Shown here in pieces: positions 33,639 through 42,244 of a DNA stretch of 64,000 nucleotides. The translations under genes were made by a program, and so were the position numbers. Source of the DNA: Shouchella shacheensis (GTDB lineage: Bacteria; Bacillota; Bacilli; Bacillales; Bacillaceae_D). The notes under the pieces are model-generated. The model was not told where the DNA came from. It searched no databases and saw only the letters and a program-made list of their open reading frames with translations. The stretch lies in assembly GCF_001484965.1 (NCBI RefSeq), contig NZ_LLYY01000014.1, positions 1-64,000 of the forward strand, written 5' to 3'. Numbering within the stretch: the stretch's first letter is position 1; each line of letters starts with the position of its first letter.

Positions 33639-35348
33639 ATGGCAAAGACATTACCAAAAACAGAAGCCGTTGTTGTGGGGATGGGATGGACTGGCAGTAT
33701 TCTCGCGGCTGAGCTCGGAAAAGAAGGCGTCGAGGTCGTTGCTCTTGAACGGGGGCGAGGCAGAGACTTGCAAGACTATTATGTGGTTCACGATGAGCTT
33801 CGCTATGGCATTCGCTATGAATTGATGCAAGATCTTTCAAAGGAAACCATTTCGTTTCGCAACCATGCCAGGGAAACCGCCCTGCCCATGCGGCAGCTAG
33901 GCTCCTTTTTACTAGGTGAAGGCATGGGAGGCTCCGGTGTGCATTGGAACGGGCAAACCTATCGTTTCCTCCCATATGACTTTGAAATTCGCTCTAAGAC
34001 GATCGAGAAATATGGAGAAGGAAAAATCAAAGGCCTGCAACTTCAAGATTGGGGCATCACCTATGATGAATTAGAACCTTATTTCTATGAGTTTGAAAAA
34101 GCGGCAGGCATTAGCGGCGAAGAAAACCCACTAGGGGGAAATCGCGCCAACGCGTACCCAACCCCTCCGATGAAGGAGACCCCCGTAACAGCCAGGTTTA
34201 AGGAAGCCGCTCAATCTCTCAATTATCATCCCTACCATATGCCTTCAGGGAACTTGAGTCAGGGGTATGAAAACCAATACGGGGCCAACCTTGCTGCCTG
34301 CCAGTACTGTGGCTTCTGTGAGCGGTTTGGCTGTGAATACGGGGCAAAATCAGACCCCACCGTTGCAGTCATTCCTTTTATCAAGGAACAAGACAACGTC
34401 GACCTTCGGAATTTCTGCAATGTCACGGAAGTGCTCCACGATGGAACCAAAGCCACGGGGGTCAAATATGTCGATGTCAGAACCAAGGAAGAATTCATCC
34501 AGCCTGCAGATATGGTCGTGTTAACAAGCTATGTGATGAACAATGCACGCCTCCTTCTCACGTCCAACCTTGGACGTCCTTATGATCCGGAAACAGGGCG
34601 GGGTGTGATCGGGAAAAATTATTGCTACCAGATTCTCCCTGGCTCTGTCGGGTTCTTTGAAGAGGAACAATTCAACACGTTCATGGGCGCTGGGGCTCTT
34701 GGCGCAACGCTGGATGATTTTAACGGGGACAACTTTGACCATTCCGACCTGGATTTCATTCACGGCGGAACCATTGCCATTAACCAGTCTGGAAACAGGC
34801 CAATCCAAGTGAACAATGTGCCGAACGATACCCCGAGTTGGGGAGCACAGTTTAAGGACGATTCCGTGAAATACTTTACCCGTTCCTTAAGCATCACTTC
34901 CCAAGGAGCTTCGATGCCGACGTCATACAACTACTTAGATCTTGATCCGACATACAAAGATGCTTATGGTCTTCCGCTCCTGCGAATGACCTATGATTAC
35001 TCGGACCAAGACAGAAACCTGTTTAACTATATTGGAAAAGTGACAGATGAGATTATGCAAGAAATGGGTGCCTCGCACATCAATGAACGAGACAATTTGG
35101 AGCACTATGATATCGTCCCTTACCAAACGACTCATAACACAGGCGGGGTGATTATGGGAAGCGACCCGGAAACATCGGCCGTCAATAATTACTTCCAAAT
35201 GTGGGAGGCAGAAAATGTATTCGTGGTCGGAGCTTCTGCTTTCGCCCACAACGGCGGATACAATCCTACAGGCACTGTCGGAGCGTTTGCCTACCGGGCG
35301 GCAGAAGGCATGTTGAAGTATAGAGAGGAAGGTGGAAGCCTCGTCTGA
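33639..35348 (+). CDS. GMC-family FAD dehydrogenase large subunit
   Basis: 569 residues. The FAD-binding Rossmann start is VVVGMGWTGSILAAEL near residue 10, with GMGGSGVHWNG near 95 as second FAD motif. The C-terminal GASAFAHNGGYNPTGTVGAFAYRAA holds the catalytic His/Asn region. A Cys cluster CQYCGFCERFGC near 220 resembles the [3Fe-4S] ligands of FAD-dependent glucose and fructose dehydrogenases. It has no own signal and would be co-exported with subunit 3. The cytochrome c subunit common in such complexes is absent next to it. TTGGAGG precedes the ATG. Confidence 0.92.
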   Translation: MAKTLPKTEAVVVGMGWTGSILAAELGKEGVEVVALERGRGRDLQDYYVVHDELRYGIRYELMQDLSKETISFRNHARETALPMRQLGSFLLGEGMGGSGVHWNGQTYRFLPYDFEIRSKTIEKYGEGKIKGLQLQDWGITYDELEPYFYEFEKAAGISGEENPLGGNRANAYPTPPMKETPVTARFKEAAQSLNYHPYHMPSGNLSQGYENQYGANLAACQYCGFCERFGCEYGAKSDPTVAVIPFIKEQDNVDLRNFCNVTEVLHDGTKATGVKYVDVRTKEEFIQPADMVVLTSYVMNNARLLLTSNLGRPYDPETGRGVIGKNYCYQILPGSVGFFEEEQFNTFMGAGALGATLDDFNGDNFDHSDLDFIHGGTIAINQSGNRPIQVNNVPNDTPSWGAQFKDDSVKYFTRSLSITSQGASMPTSYNYLDLDPTYKDAYGLPLLRMTYDYSDQDRNLFNYIGKVTDEIMQEMGASHINERDNLEHYDIVPYQTTHNTGGVIMGSDPETSAVNNYFQMWEAENVFVVGASAFAHNGGYNPTGTVGAFAYRAAEGMLKYREEGGSLV

Positions 35349-35385
35349 TTGGAGGGCGAGGAATCTGCAGCAACCATCGGAGAGA

Positions 35386-35418
35386 GGGCCCTCTGGAAGA
35401 GTAGAGGGTCCTTTTTTG
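35386..35418 (+). terminator. Terminator of the dehydrogenase operon
   Basis: GGGCCCTCT pairs with AGAGGGTCC (one G-T pair), followed by six T. It lies 37 bases after the large-subunit stop codon. Confidence 0.88.
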
Positions 35419-35496
35419 ATAGTTAGTAAACCCTGCAAGGAATGGGTGAATAAGAAGGGCAACTTCTCCCAAATAAGAATAGGCGCTTTTTTGCCC

Positions 35497-35835
35497 CTAC
35501 TCGTTAGCAACGTCATCAACGTCCATTATGCGAATTTCGCGATTTTCCTCGTATCGAAATTGGACAATATAGTTCGTTCCGTTCCCCTTTAACTCCAGGT
35601 AGTTCGTTGAGCTCTTGAAGTCTTCCGATTGTATATAATCCTGGATTGCCGAAAGCGAATCGATGGAAGCCTCACTATTAACATTCTGCAGATGATCTTC
35701 AACAAGTAATTCCTCAATTAATTCTGGAGTTGTGATCGTCTTATTCGTCTCGTTTGTGTAAAGAATCGCTAAGACAATAACCCCTGCATGAGAAATCAGT
35801 ATCGCTAAGGTGTAAAGTGATTTTCGGTTCCCCAT
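35497..35835 (-). CDS. Exported or membrane-anchored hypothetical protein
   Basis: 112 residues from ATG 35835, which follows AAGGGGCAGGTG. One hydrophobic segment (residues 8-26) acts as signal or anchor. The rest is an acidic soluble domain that ends DVDDVANE. No family is recognised. It may face the cell exterior. Confidence 0.65.
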   Translation of the reverse strand: MGNRKSLYTLAILISHAGVIVLAILYTNETNKTITTPELIEELLVEDHLQNVNSEASIDSLSAIQDYIQSEDFKSSTNYLELKGNGTNYIVQFRYEENREIRIMDVDDVANE

Positions 35836-35965
35836 GTTTTTATACACCTGCCCCTTGCAAAAGATGGATTGAATCACTTATCTGATTTATACGACCGCTT
35901 GAGACAGAGCTAGCCATAACTTCTCATTACGGTTAAGCTGATTGCACATTGATTGCCAGTGAATG

Positions 35966-36160
35966 TTAACCCATGTAAGGCAAACTGACTACAGCATAGA
36001 CCAGGGTTATAACTGCGATAAAAGAAGCGAAGAATAGGATTTTTGCTCCCTTTGATCGGTTCCTAAGCCACCCCCATCTTTTTTGGTCATGATCCAACCA
36101 AATCACATCAGCAACAACCACGGCTACAATTAAAAGGATTGCTAAAAAAGGATGAACCAC
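35966..36160 (-). CDS. Small membrane protein, 64 residues
   Basis: Two hydrophobic helices (about 4-20 and 42-61) flank a basic loop (HDQKRWGWLRNRSKG). A GTG start follows GGAAGG at about 11 bases. No family is recognised. Confidence 0.5.
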   Translation of the reverse strand: MVHPFLAILLIVAVVVADVIWLDHDQKRWGWLRNRSKGAKILFFASFIAVITLVYAVVSLPYMG

Positions 36161-36302
36161 TTGTTCTCATCGCCTTCCTGTATTTTACGTTTGCTCGGCA
36201 ATAGCAACGGGCCAGATCATATAATGATGCTGAAGTCGTTTCAGTACATTTTTGTTTCCTCATGGATTCCAAGTCCCTTTCGATCGAATCGATTCGTTTT
36301 TG

Positions 36303-36473
36303 AACAAACGCCCTCTTCCCAAACACCCGTCCCGCATTTCGAGCACCGGCATTTGTACTTCCAAGCTCTCGCACGTCCTGCTTCCCCACTTGCCTTCCCA
36401 CATAATACGCTCCGTTTACGCATCCAAACCAATACGAGATAAATAGCAACCCAACGTCGAACAGCGGCCTCAC
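36303..36473 (-). pseudogene. plsY-like (glycerol-3-phosphate acyltransferase) fragment
   Basis: The frame holds the N-terminal third of a PlsY/YneS-type protein: GLLFISYWFGCVNGAYYVG, then the acyl-phosphate motif DVRELGSTNAGARNAGR near residue 33-49, and GKRAF. After that the sequence becomes charged and unlike the family, which needs four more helices. It is therefore a truncated remnant. It sits between a small membrane-protein gene and parS. Confidence 0.7.
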
Positions 36474-36588
36474 CCTTTTTCTATTCCCTTGCAATCGTTG
36501 TACATTGTTACTATACCAAACAACCCAAAATAAACCAATTGAAGAGAAAGAGATGAGACGACGTTTTTCATCCGCTGAATGTTGGATT

Positions 36589-36604
36589 TGTTTCACGTGA
36601 AACA
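36589..36604. promoter_or_regulatory. parS centromere site
   Basis: TGTTTCACGTGAAACA is a perfect 16-bp palindrome and fits the ParB (Spo0J) parS consensus TGTTNCACGTGAAACA. Most bacillar parS sites lie near oriC, which agrees with the purA-wal-rlmH block in the same window. Confidence 0.95.
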
Positions 36605-36635
36605 CAGGTCCAGAACCGAGAAGCGCCCATACAAA

Positions 36636-36669
36636 AAGGAAGCTCCCACCTTAAGCCGGGAGCTTCCTT
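36636..36669 (-). terminator. Terminator of the M4 protease gene
   Basis: AAGGAAGCTCCC and GGGAGCTTCCTT form a perfect 12-bp stem. On the minus strand it is followed by TTTTGT. Confidence 0.92.
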
Positions 36670-36678
36670 TGTTCCAAT

Positions 36679-38487
36679 TCATTCAATTCCTACACCATCA
36701 AACCCATCTTTCGTCGCTTCCGTTTGCTCGCTGTCCTCCCCGTAGAGATCGATCGCCGACTGAACGAAAGCAAAACGAGTATCGTCAAAATCGGAGAGAG
36801 CCGTTAAATAAGTCGTTAACGCACGGTAAGCAATTTGCCCAAGATCTTCTCGTCCGATGTCTTGTCCGATGAGATAGGCGGCATGATTAATAATCGAAGA
36901 ATTGATATGAACCCCACCATTGTCGAGTTGAATTGGCAAGTCATAATACTCATCCATGTGGGATGGGTACACCCCTGAGCCATCTCCATATTCCCAATAC
37001 GCTTCATTGACTTCAAACTTACCGGGATCTTCGAGACTCCGTAAAGCCGTACGACCGTCTGCAATCGCAGCAGGTGCCATGATATCATCGCCGATATCCC
37101 AGCTAGATTCATCGACCAAGACACCAAAGATGTCAGCTAGGGCTTCATTCACGGCCCCGGGTTGAAAGCGATAGACAAGTCCTGCCGTATTGGTAATCAC
37201 GCCATGCGTCATTTCATGAGCCGCCACATCAAGACCCGCTGAGAGAGGAACCATGAATTCGCCGTCTCCATCCCCGTAGGTCATTTGCCTTCCATTCCAA
37301 AACGCATTATTAAACTCTTCGCCGTAACGAACGGTCGATACCACAGAGATCCCTTCATCATCAAGCGAGTTACGGCCATGTTCCTCCAAGAAATACTCAT
37401 ACACTTCGGTTGAATTATAATGAGCATCAACGGCAGCAGCATGGGTTTCGTCATTAAAGGAGGCATTGGAATTCGTATAAGGCACCCCTGGCAACGAAAA
37501 GTCTGCACTTGGGTATTCGTTTTCAAAATCATAGGTCAAGATCCCATCCATGTCAGAAAAGGAAAAATCAAATAGTGTAAAGGCTCGCCCCGGCCCATTT
37601 TCTGCTGCTTTGTGAGAAATATCAAGCACCCGGTGTTCGCCGTGCACGCCAGATCCAGGCCCGGCGGCAGAGCGATACTGGCTAGGGTCCGGTGTAAAAG
37701 GCGAACCACTATTAAAGGAGAACCCTTCTTCTTGTTCACTCCCCCCGTTTTCTACCCCATCGTCTTCCAACCCAGCGGCTTCTGCCATATGAGAGATCGT
37801 ATTATACTTGTCCAACACGTCTCCTTCGACAGCATCCACAAAGACAAACCAATTCCCTGGATCGTTCGACATGAAATTCACATTGACTTTATAGACAAAA
37901 TGTCCTTCATCGCCTAACGGGTAAAGCGCAAGCTCTGCCGTAGGGTCTTCTTCTAAACGCTCAGGAGCGCCGACTGCGTCCCGAGCGATAGTAACGGCCT
38001 GTTCCTCTGAAACAGTGACATCTTCGGAGCTCATTTCCAATTGATCGATTTCTGAATGGAAGTGGCCATTCACTGTTTGAATCGTATTCTCTTCATCAAA
38101 ATGAACCAACACTTCATGGCCTTCTACAGGTATTCCATCTTTCGTTTGTTGTAAGCGAATATGGGACATTCCCTGTTTATCCGTATGTTCTTCAAGCACG
38201 TCCAGATCCTGCATCGGATTCTGCATATCAAACATCTGTTTATTGGACTCTAAGAACCGTTTGGCTGCATCCGCGTCACTCCTTTCAGCAGAACGCTGCG
38301 TTTGCACCGAAACGTCCGCTTCCTCTGGGGAGTAGAGAATTTTCGAGTCTTGACTGTTTTCTTCAGGCACCTTCCCATCGGGAGTCGCCGACTCTGCATA
38401 CGCTCCATTGACAGCGACTGGCGACGTACCGATTAAGGCAGCGACACAAACAAGGCCTGTTACTGTCGTACCTACACCTTTTTTCAT
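36679..38487 (-). CDS. npr: Secreted M4 neutral metalloprotease (bacillolysin/thermolysin type)
   Basis: 602 residues: a signal peptide (about 1-31), FTP and PepSY pro-domains (about 60-235), then the M4 catalytic domain. Zinc ligands are His424 and His428 (HEMTH) and Glu448 (NEALADI); the catalytic Glu is 425. An acidic linker (EDDGVENGGSEQEE) separates the pro-region from the mature part. The enzyme degrades extracellular protein. GAGGAGG precedes the ATG. The 5' leader is homologous to that of the subtilisin gene at 41228, and the two signal peptides are also alike. Confidence 0.94.
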   Translation of the reverse strand: MKKGVGTTVTGLVCVAALIGTSPVAVNGAYAESATPDGKVPEENSQDSKILYSPEEADVSVQTQRSAERSDADAAKRFLESNKQMFDMQNPMQDLDVLEEHTDKQGMSHIRLQQTKDGIPVEGHEVLVHFDEENTIQTVNGHFHSEIDQLEMSSEDVTVSEEQAVTIARDAVGAPERLEEDPTAELALYPLGDEGHFVYKVNVNFMSNDPGNWFVFVDAVEGDVLDKYNTISHMAEAAGLEDDGVENGGSEQEEGFSFNSGSPFTPDPSQYRSAAGPGSGVHGEHRVLDISHKAAENGPGRAFTLFDFSFSDMDGILTYDFENEYPSADFSLPGVPYTNSNASFNDETHAAAVDAHYNSTEVYEYFLEEHGRNSLDDEGISVVSTVRYGEEFNNAFWNGRQMTYGDGDGEFMVPLSAGLDVAAHEMTHGVITNTAGLVYRFQPGAVNEALADIFGVLVDESSWDIGDDIMAPAAIADGRTALRSLEDPGKFEVNEAYWEYGDGSGVYPSHMDEYYDLPIQLDNGGVHINSSIINHAAYLIGQDIGREDLGQIAYRALTTYLTALSDFDDTRFAFVQSAIDLYGEDSEQTEATKDGFDGVGIE

Positions 38488-38572
38488 CCCATTTCCTCCT
38501 CGCTTTCTCCAGCTACACTGGTAGTTTCAGAGTACCATAAAAAGAAGAATACTATTATTGGGAAAATTGATG
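38488..38572 (-). promoter_or_regulatory. Protease leader module, copy 1
   Basis: On the minus strand AATTTTCCCAATA, then ATTCTTC, TACTCT, AAACTACCAG and a CCAG/CTGG hairpin precede the ribosome site. The same blocks in the same order occur upstream of the subtilisin gene (41229-41315). They probably contain the promoter, a regulatory site and a 5' stabilising stem. Confidence 0.7.
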
Positions 38573-38668
38573 GGAACGAACGATAGGAGGGGGGCGAGAA
38601 GGGAAAAGGGGAAACCATATATACCAGGGTACCTCTGTCGCTTGCCTGGAATTCTCACACAGAAAAAA

Positions 38669-38698
38669 GCAGGAACATTGACGTTTCAATGTTCCTGC
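38669..38698 (-). terminator. Terminator of the acyltransferase gene
   Basis: GCAGGAACATTGA and TCAATGTTCCTGC form a perfect 13-bp stem, followed on the minus strand by TTTTTTC. The stem begins 5 bases beyond the stop codon. Confidence 0.93.
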
Positions 38699-38703
38699 TC
38701 TCT

Positions 38704-39753
38704 CTATGCATCACTTGATACCATGTTCCCTCTCGCTTTCGGCAACCGCACGGGTGTGGAAGGCGATTTTCCCAACACCCATGGGATCTTCTTCAACAGT
38801 TTGATACATGGCCACATCAAGAGAAGGGTACACGCGGTGTAAAACAGGGTCCACGGCAAGCTTGTCGTGGCTGAGATTTCGTAGCCGAACCCATAATGCA
38901 CCAACGCCCTCACAAGGTTAAGGCCGGTAAAATGAAGCAGAAGAATCACGATCGAATTCTGCCCTAAAAAGATAAGAAAGCTCGAACGCTCTAGCTTCAT
39001 ACAGAGAAGAATCGTGGCGACCATCCCAGCAAAGGCTGCAAGATAAAAGTAGCCAAACTCCCCATACACAGCGCCCCTCATATCAATCCGTTCACTGTTT
39101 AACGACTGAATGTAATTTGTGAACAAGAGGAGCCCTGTGATCAGTGGAAGCACCTTCACCCACGAAACGTGGCGCCACAGATGCTTCGTTAAAAACCCTA
39201 AGCCATAGAACACCACAGCCGTCACCGCCACAACCCCATTCCACGGCACATACAGGTCCATAACGGACGCACCATAGCCACCAATGGCGCAAAGAAGAAG
39301 GAAAAGGACAAGAAAACGCCCCCCGCTCAAACGGTAATAAAGAAAGAACAAAAGCTCAACCACGAACAAGCACGTCAAAAACCAAATCGCCGGGTTGTAC
39401 GTCAGCTGGTAGTTCTCCGGGGTGGAAAGGAAAATTCCAGACAGCGGGACCAAAGGGTTGACGCCCTCTCCAGATGTAAACGGAAAATGCCTCGTTGCGA
39501 AAAACCAAATCATATAGGTTACAATCGAAAATAGCAAATACGGCAACAGCAAACTCCGTGCCTTTTTCTTCATGAACGCCCCGATTGAAACATCACGAGG
39601 CCGGAAAACGACGCCTGATAAATAGAAAAACAACGGCATATGAAACGCAAACAGAAAGGCTCTTAGTGAATCCTCAATCGGCGCGTGGCTCATCACCACA
39701 AGAATAATCCCGAGTCCCTTCGCTGCATCAATCCATTTCACTCGTTCACTCAT
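38704..39753 (-). CDS. Acyltransferase 3 family membrane protein (OafA/YrhL-like)
   Basis: 349 residues with about ten hydrophobic helices. The N-terminal WIDAAKGLGIILVVMSH carries the family's catalytic-region His, and FHMPLFFYLSG follows near residue 38. The ATG at 39753 follows AAAGGAGGTGA; a longer upstream frame is unsupported. Such proteins move acyl groups, often acetyl, onto cell-surface sugars. There are no polysaccharide genes nearby, so the acceptor is unknown. Confidence 0.9.
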   Translation of the reverse strand: MSERVKWIDAAKGLGIILVVMSHAPIEDSLRAFLFAFHMPLFFYLSGVVFRPRDVSIGAFMKKKARSLLLPYLLFSIVTYMIWFFATRHFPFTSGEGVNPLVPLSGIFLSTPENYQLTYNPAIWFLTCLFVVELLFFLYYRLSGGRFLVLFLLLCAIGGYGASVMDLYVPWNGVVAVTAVVFYGLGFLTKHLWRHVSWVKVLPLITGLLLFTNYIQSLNSERIDMRGAVYGEFGYFYLAAFAGMVATILLCMKLERSSFLIFLGQNSIVILLLHFTGLNLVRALVHYGFGYEISATTSLPWTLFYTACTLLLMWPCIKLLKKIPWVLGKSPSTPVRLPKARGNMVSSDA

Positions 39754-40035
39754 GGTCGTCACCTCCTTTGCTCGCTCGTATCCAGCGTTTTCTAACAGTA
39801 TATCGCACAGCCCCTTCACCCAAAACCAAACGCACCGAAGTTACACAAACCCTCACAGCGGCTGGAGATTTATACGCTGGTTGCCATCGTTTTTCACGTT
39901 TCGTAACATCCTTGAAACAAAGACGCTTCCTTAAGTGTGGACAAGGGTGGCTGTAGGCAAACGTCACGAGTTGTAACTCCCATGCGGACAAAAGCTTAGG
40001 GCTTTGCTGAGTAAGAATGGGCCCCTTATCACTAG

Positions 40036-40066
40036 AAAAAGGACCCGGACATCCCGGCTCCTTTTC
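40036..40066 (-). terminator. Terminator of the subtilisin gene
   Basis: AAAAGGACCCGG pairs with CCGGCTCCTTTT with one mismatch. On the minus strand the stem ends in a short T-run. Confidence 0.75.
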
Positions 40067-40079
40067 CCACTCTTACCTA

Positions 40080-41228
40080 TTACCGTGTCGCAGCATCAGC
40101 ATTGACTAACCCATTTCCATAAAATTGAGCGTTGCCTACGTTTGTCGCAGTCGAATTCAAGTGATTGCGGATTTGGCTATTGCTCCAAGAAGGGTTTTTC
40201 TGCTTAACGAGCGCCGCCACACCAGCCACATGTGGAGTTGCCATAGATGTTCCGCTCAAGCTCGCGTAGCGGTTGGCAAGGTAGGTGCTCTGAACACCGA
40301 CGCCCGGAGCGACAATGTCGAGTCCAGCACCGTATTGAGAGAAGCTGGCACGGTTGTTGTTCCGATCAGTGGCGCCAACGGCCATCGCGTTTTGATAGCG
40401 CGCCGGGTAGGAGAGACTGCTAGCCCCTGAATTCCCAGACGCCGCCACGACGAGGACGCCTTGATTTGTCGCTTGGTTGACCGCTCGCTCAAGCGTAATA
40501 CTTGGTGAAGCACTTCCAAGGCTCATGTTGGCAATATCCATGTTATTATTGGCGGCCCACTCCAGCCCTCTTGCAATGCTGCTTATGCTTCCTGAGCCAT
40601 CTGCACCGAGAACTTTCACGGCGTAAAGCTCCGCACGAGGAGCGACGCCGACAACGCCCGTCGAGTTATTAAGCGCCGCAATGGTACCGGCAACATGAGT
40701 CCCGTGGCCGTTGTTATCACTCGTAGACGGCTCTCCTGAAATGAAGCTCGCTCCGCCCCGGATATTCAAGTCTGAATGAGAAGCGATTCCGGTATCCAGA
40801 ACAGCGACTTGTACTCCTGCTCCAGTGAAGCCCCGGTTATTCGCTGCAGGAGCTTGTACACGCTGGATCCCCCATGGGACACTTTGCTGCATCGTTGTGA
40901 CTTCATGATCCTCTTCAATATAAGAGATTCCGCTTTCTTCACTCAGCGACTCTACATCTTCTGGATCTAGTTCTACCGATAGGGCGGGAATGAGATCATA
41001 ATCGTGAATGATGTCGACGTCTACACCTTCATCCTCTTGAGCCTCTCCATCGAGCGAGAACGTTCCTACACTCTCCACTTCCTGGCTGAATAACTCAACC
41101 GCTTCTTCTTCTTCAAACCCTATTAAATAGTTTTCCTTTTGTTCTTCCGCCAAAGCAACTTGCGACGTACTGAGTAGCGCCGTGACACAAACAAGACCTG
41201 CTACTACTTTGCCTAAACCCTTTTTCAT
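40080..41228 (-). CDS. apr: Secreted high-alkaline subtilisin
   Basis: 382 residues: a signal peptide (about 1-27), an I9 pro-domain (about 28-113) and a 269-residue mature protease starting near QQSVPWGIQRV. The catalytic triad is Asp145 (VLDTGI), His175 (GHGTHVAG) and Ser328 (GTSMATPH), with oxyanion Asn266. The mature length and the DTGIASHSDL and GVAPRAELYAVKVLGA segments place it with the savinase-type alkaline proteases. The ATG at 41228 follows AAAGGAGG. The leader is shared with the M4 protease gene, which suggests co-regulated nutrient scavenging. Confidence 0.96.
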   Translation of the reverse strand: MKKGLGKVVAGLVCVTALLSTSQVALAEEQKENYLIGFEEEEAVELFSQEVESVGTFSLDGEAQEDEGVDVDIIHDYDLIPALSVELDPEDVESLSEESGISYIEEDHEVTTMQQSVPWGIQRVQAPAANNRGFTGAGVQVAVLDTGIASHSDLNIRGGASFISGEPSTSDNNGHGTHVAGTIAALNNSTGVVGVAPRAELYAVKVLGADGSGSISSIARGLEWAANNNMDIANMSLGSASPSITLERAVNQATNQGVLVVAASGNSGASSLSYPARYQNAMAVGATDRNNNRASFSQYGAGLDIVAPGVGVQSTYLANRYASLSGTSMATPHVAGVAALVKQKNPSWSNSQIRNHLNSTATNVGNAQFYGNGLVNADAATR

Positions 41229-41315
41229 AGCAATTCCTCCTTTGTATTTTACCAGTTTTCGCTGGTAGTTTAAGAGTAACAAAGAAGGAAGAATGGTCAT
41301 ATTGGGAAAATTCAT
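41229..41315 (-). promoter_or_regulatory. Protease leader module, copy 2
   Basis: It carries the same ordered blocks as 38488-38572, including AATTTTCCCAATA, TACTCT and AAACTACCAG. The hairpin ACCAG/CTGGT at 41251-41266 lies at the expected mRNA 5' end, like the stabilising stem of B. subtilis aprE. Confidence 0.7.
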
Positions 41316-41783
41316 TTCGTGTTGGGAAATGTCGAGGGGTGAGCGTTTATCTGTCGTCCTGCCTAAGGTCATCGTTGCTTGCGGTAGAGAAGAGGCGAGC
41401 GCCAGATGTTTGTTTCGTGTGTTCCTGCGATGCTGTGCCAGTACTGGTACTGAAACCTTTCGAACATGACAATCAGAAAAAAACTGCTAACCTGAGTTCA
41501 GTATGAATTTTAACATCACTCCCCTCCATGAAAGAGCCATTTTGTTGAATAAAAGAATTCCATAAAAGAATGACATTTAGGACATTTGTCCGCCCAAAAT
41601 GACGTTCAGAAGAGAACCTCACTGGTTGTACTATTCGCTTGTATCCTTACAGGCGCGAAGTCTGGGTTATATTATGAGTTAAGAATCAATAACGCAGCAA
41701 AAAAACAGCAGGATCCTGCCCATTTTGGCGGGCCATAACGCTGCAGTGACACTAGATTAAATAAACGATCTCTGATAAAATAT
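41316..41783. other. Intergenic stretch with no gene seen
   Basis: About 470 bases between the subtilisin leader and the toxin-like locus. Short inverted repeats exist, for example around 41715-41745, but there are no supported frames or promoters. Confidence 0.5.
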
Positions 41784-42047
41784 CTGTATAGGGTGTATGC
41801 AGGCGGCTAAACCTGCATACAGTTGGTAGTAAGGCGGTTTTAATGCTTTGGTTTTTTTACCAATAGCATCCCGGCTAGAATGAGTGCGGCTAACACTCTT
41901 CTAGCTTTTTTGCTGTTCCAAAGCTTTTTAAAAGTCTTGTTACAACAAAGAGGGCTACACCTTCTAACATACTACCACCCCCTCCCTATACAGCCACGAG
42001 AGGGAACGTGAAAGGTAAGGTCGTTATGACCTTACCCGGCGATTATA
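41784..42047 (-). ncRNA. Structured type I toxin-like mRNA
   Basis: A -10 box TATAAT (42047-42042) precedes a perfect 5' hairpin GGTAAGGTC/GACCTTACC (42036-42014). CTGTATAGGG just before the ribosome site (41993-41984) is exactly complementary to CCCTATACAG at the 3' end (41793-41784). A second perfect hairpin GTATGCAGG/CCTGCATAC lies at 41820-41795. A 5' stem plus 5'-3' pairing that masks the ribosome site is the hallmark of type I toxin transcripts. No -35 box is convincing. Confidence 0.55.
41840..41970 (-). CDS. Toxin-like hydrophobic peptide, possible -1 frameshift
   Basis: GGGAGGGGG and ATG 41970 start the peptide MLEGVALFVVTRLLKSFG..., which stops after 26 residues in frame at 41890. 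The heptamer A AAA AAG (GCA AAA AAG) just before could allow a -1 shift into an open frame encoding ARRVLAALILAGMLLVKK to the stop at 41840, giving 43 residues with a second membrane segment. Either product could be the toxin. The shift could also be mutational decay. No family is recognised. Confidence 0.4.
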
Positions 42048-42244
42048 ACATGGATCGTGCGCTGATAGGGATTGCCTTTCCCCTAATCGACTAGTGCTGC
42101 TAACATTTCATTTGACTATATTCCTAAAGCATTATCATTTGTCCATTCTGTCGAAATAACAGCCTGCACCCAAGACGATCAGCATTAAATGTTTTACGAG
42201 ACAAACCCACACTCACCAGCCATAACGCTGGCGAGCCATCCTTT

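Noticed and set aside
41229-41372. 48-codon extension of the subtilisin
   Set aside because: It covers the promoter-leader module shared with the M4 protease, and a clean signal peptide starts at 41228.
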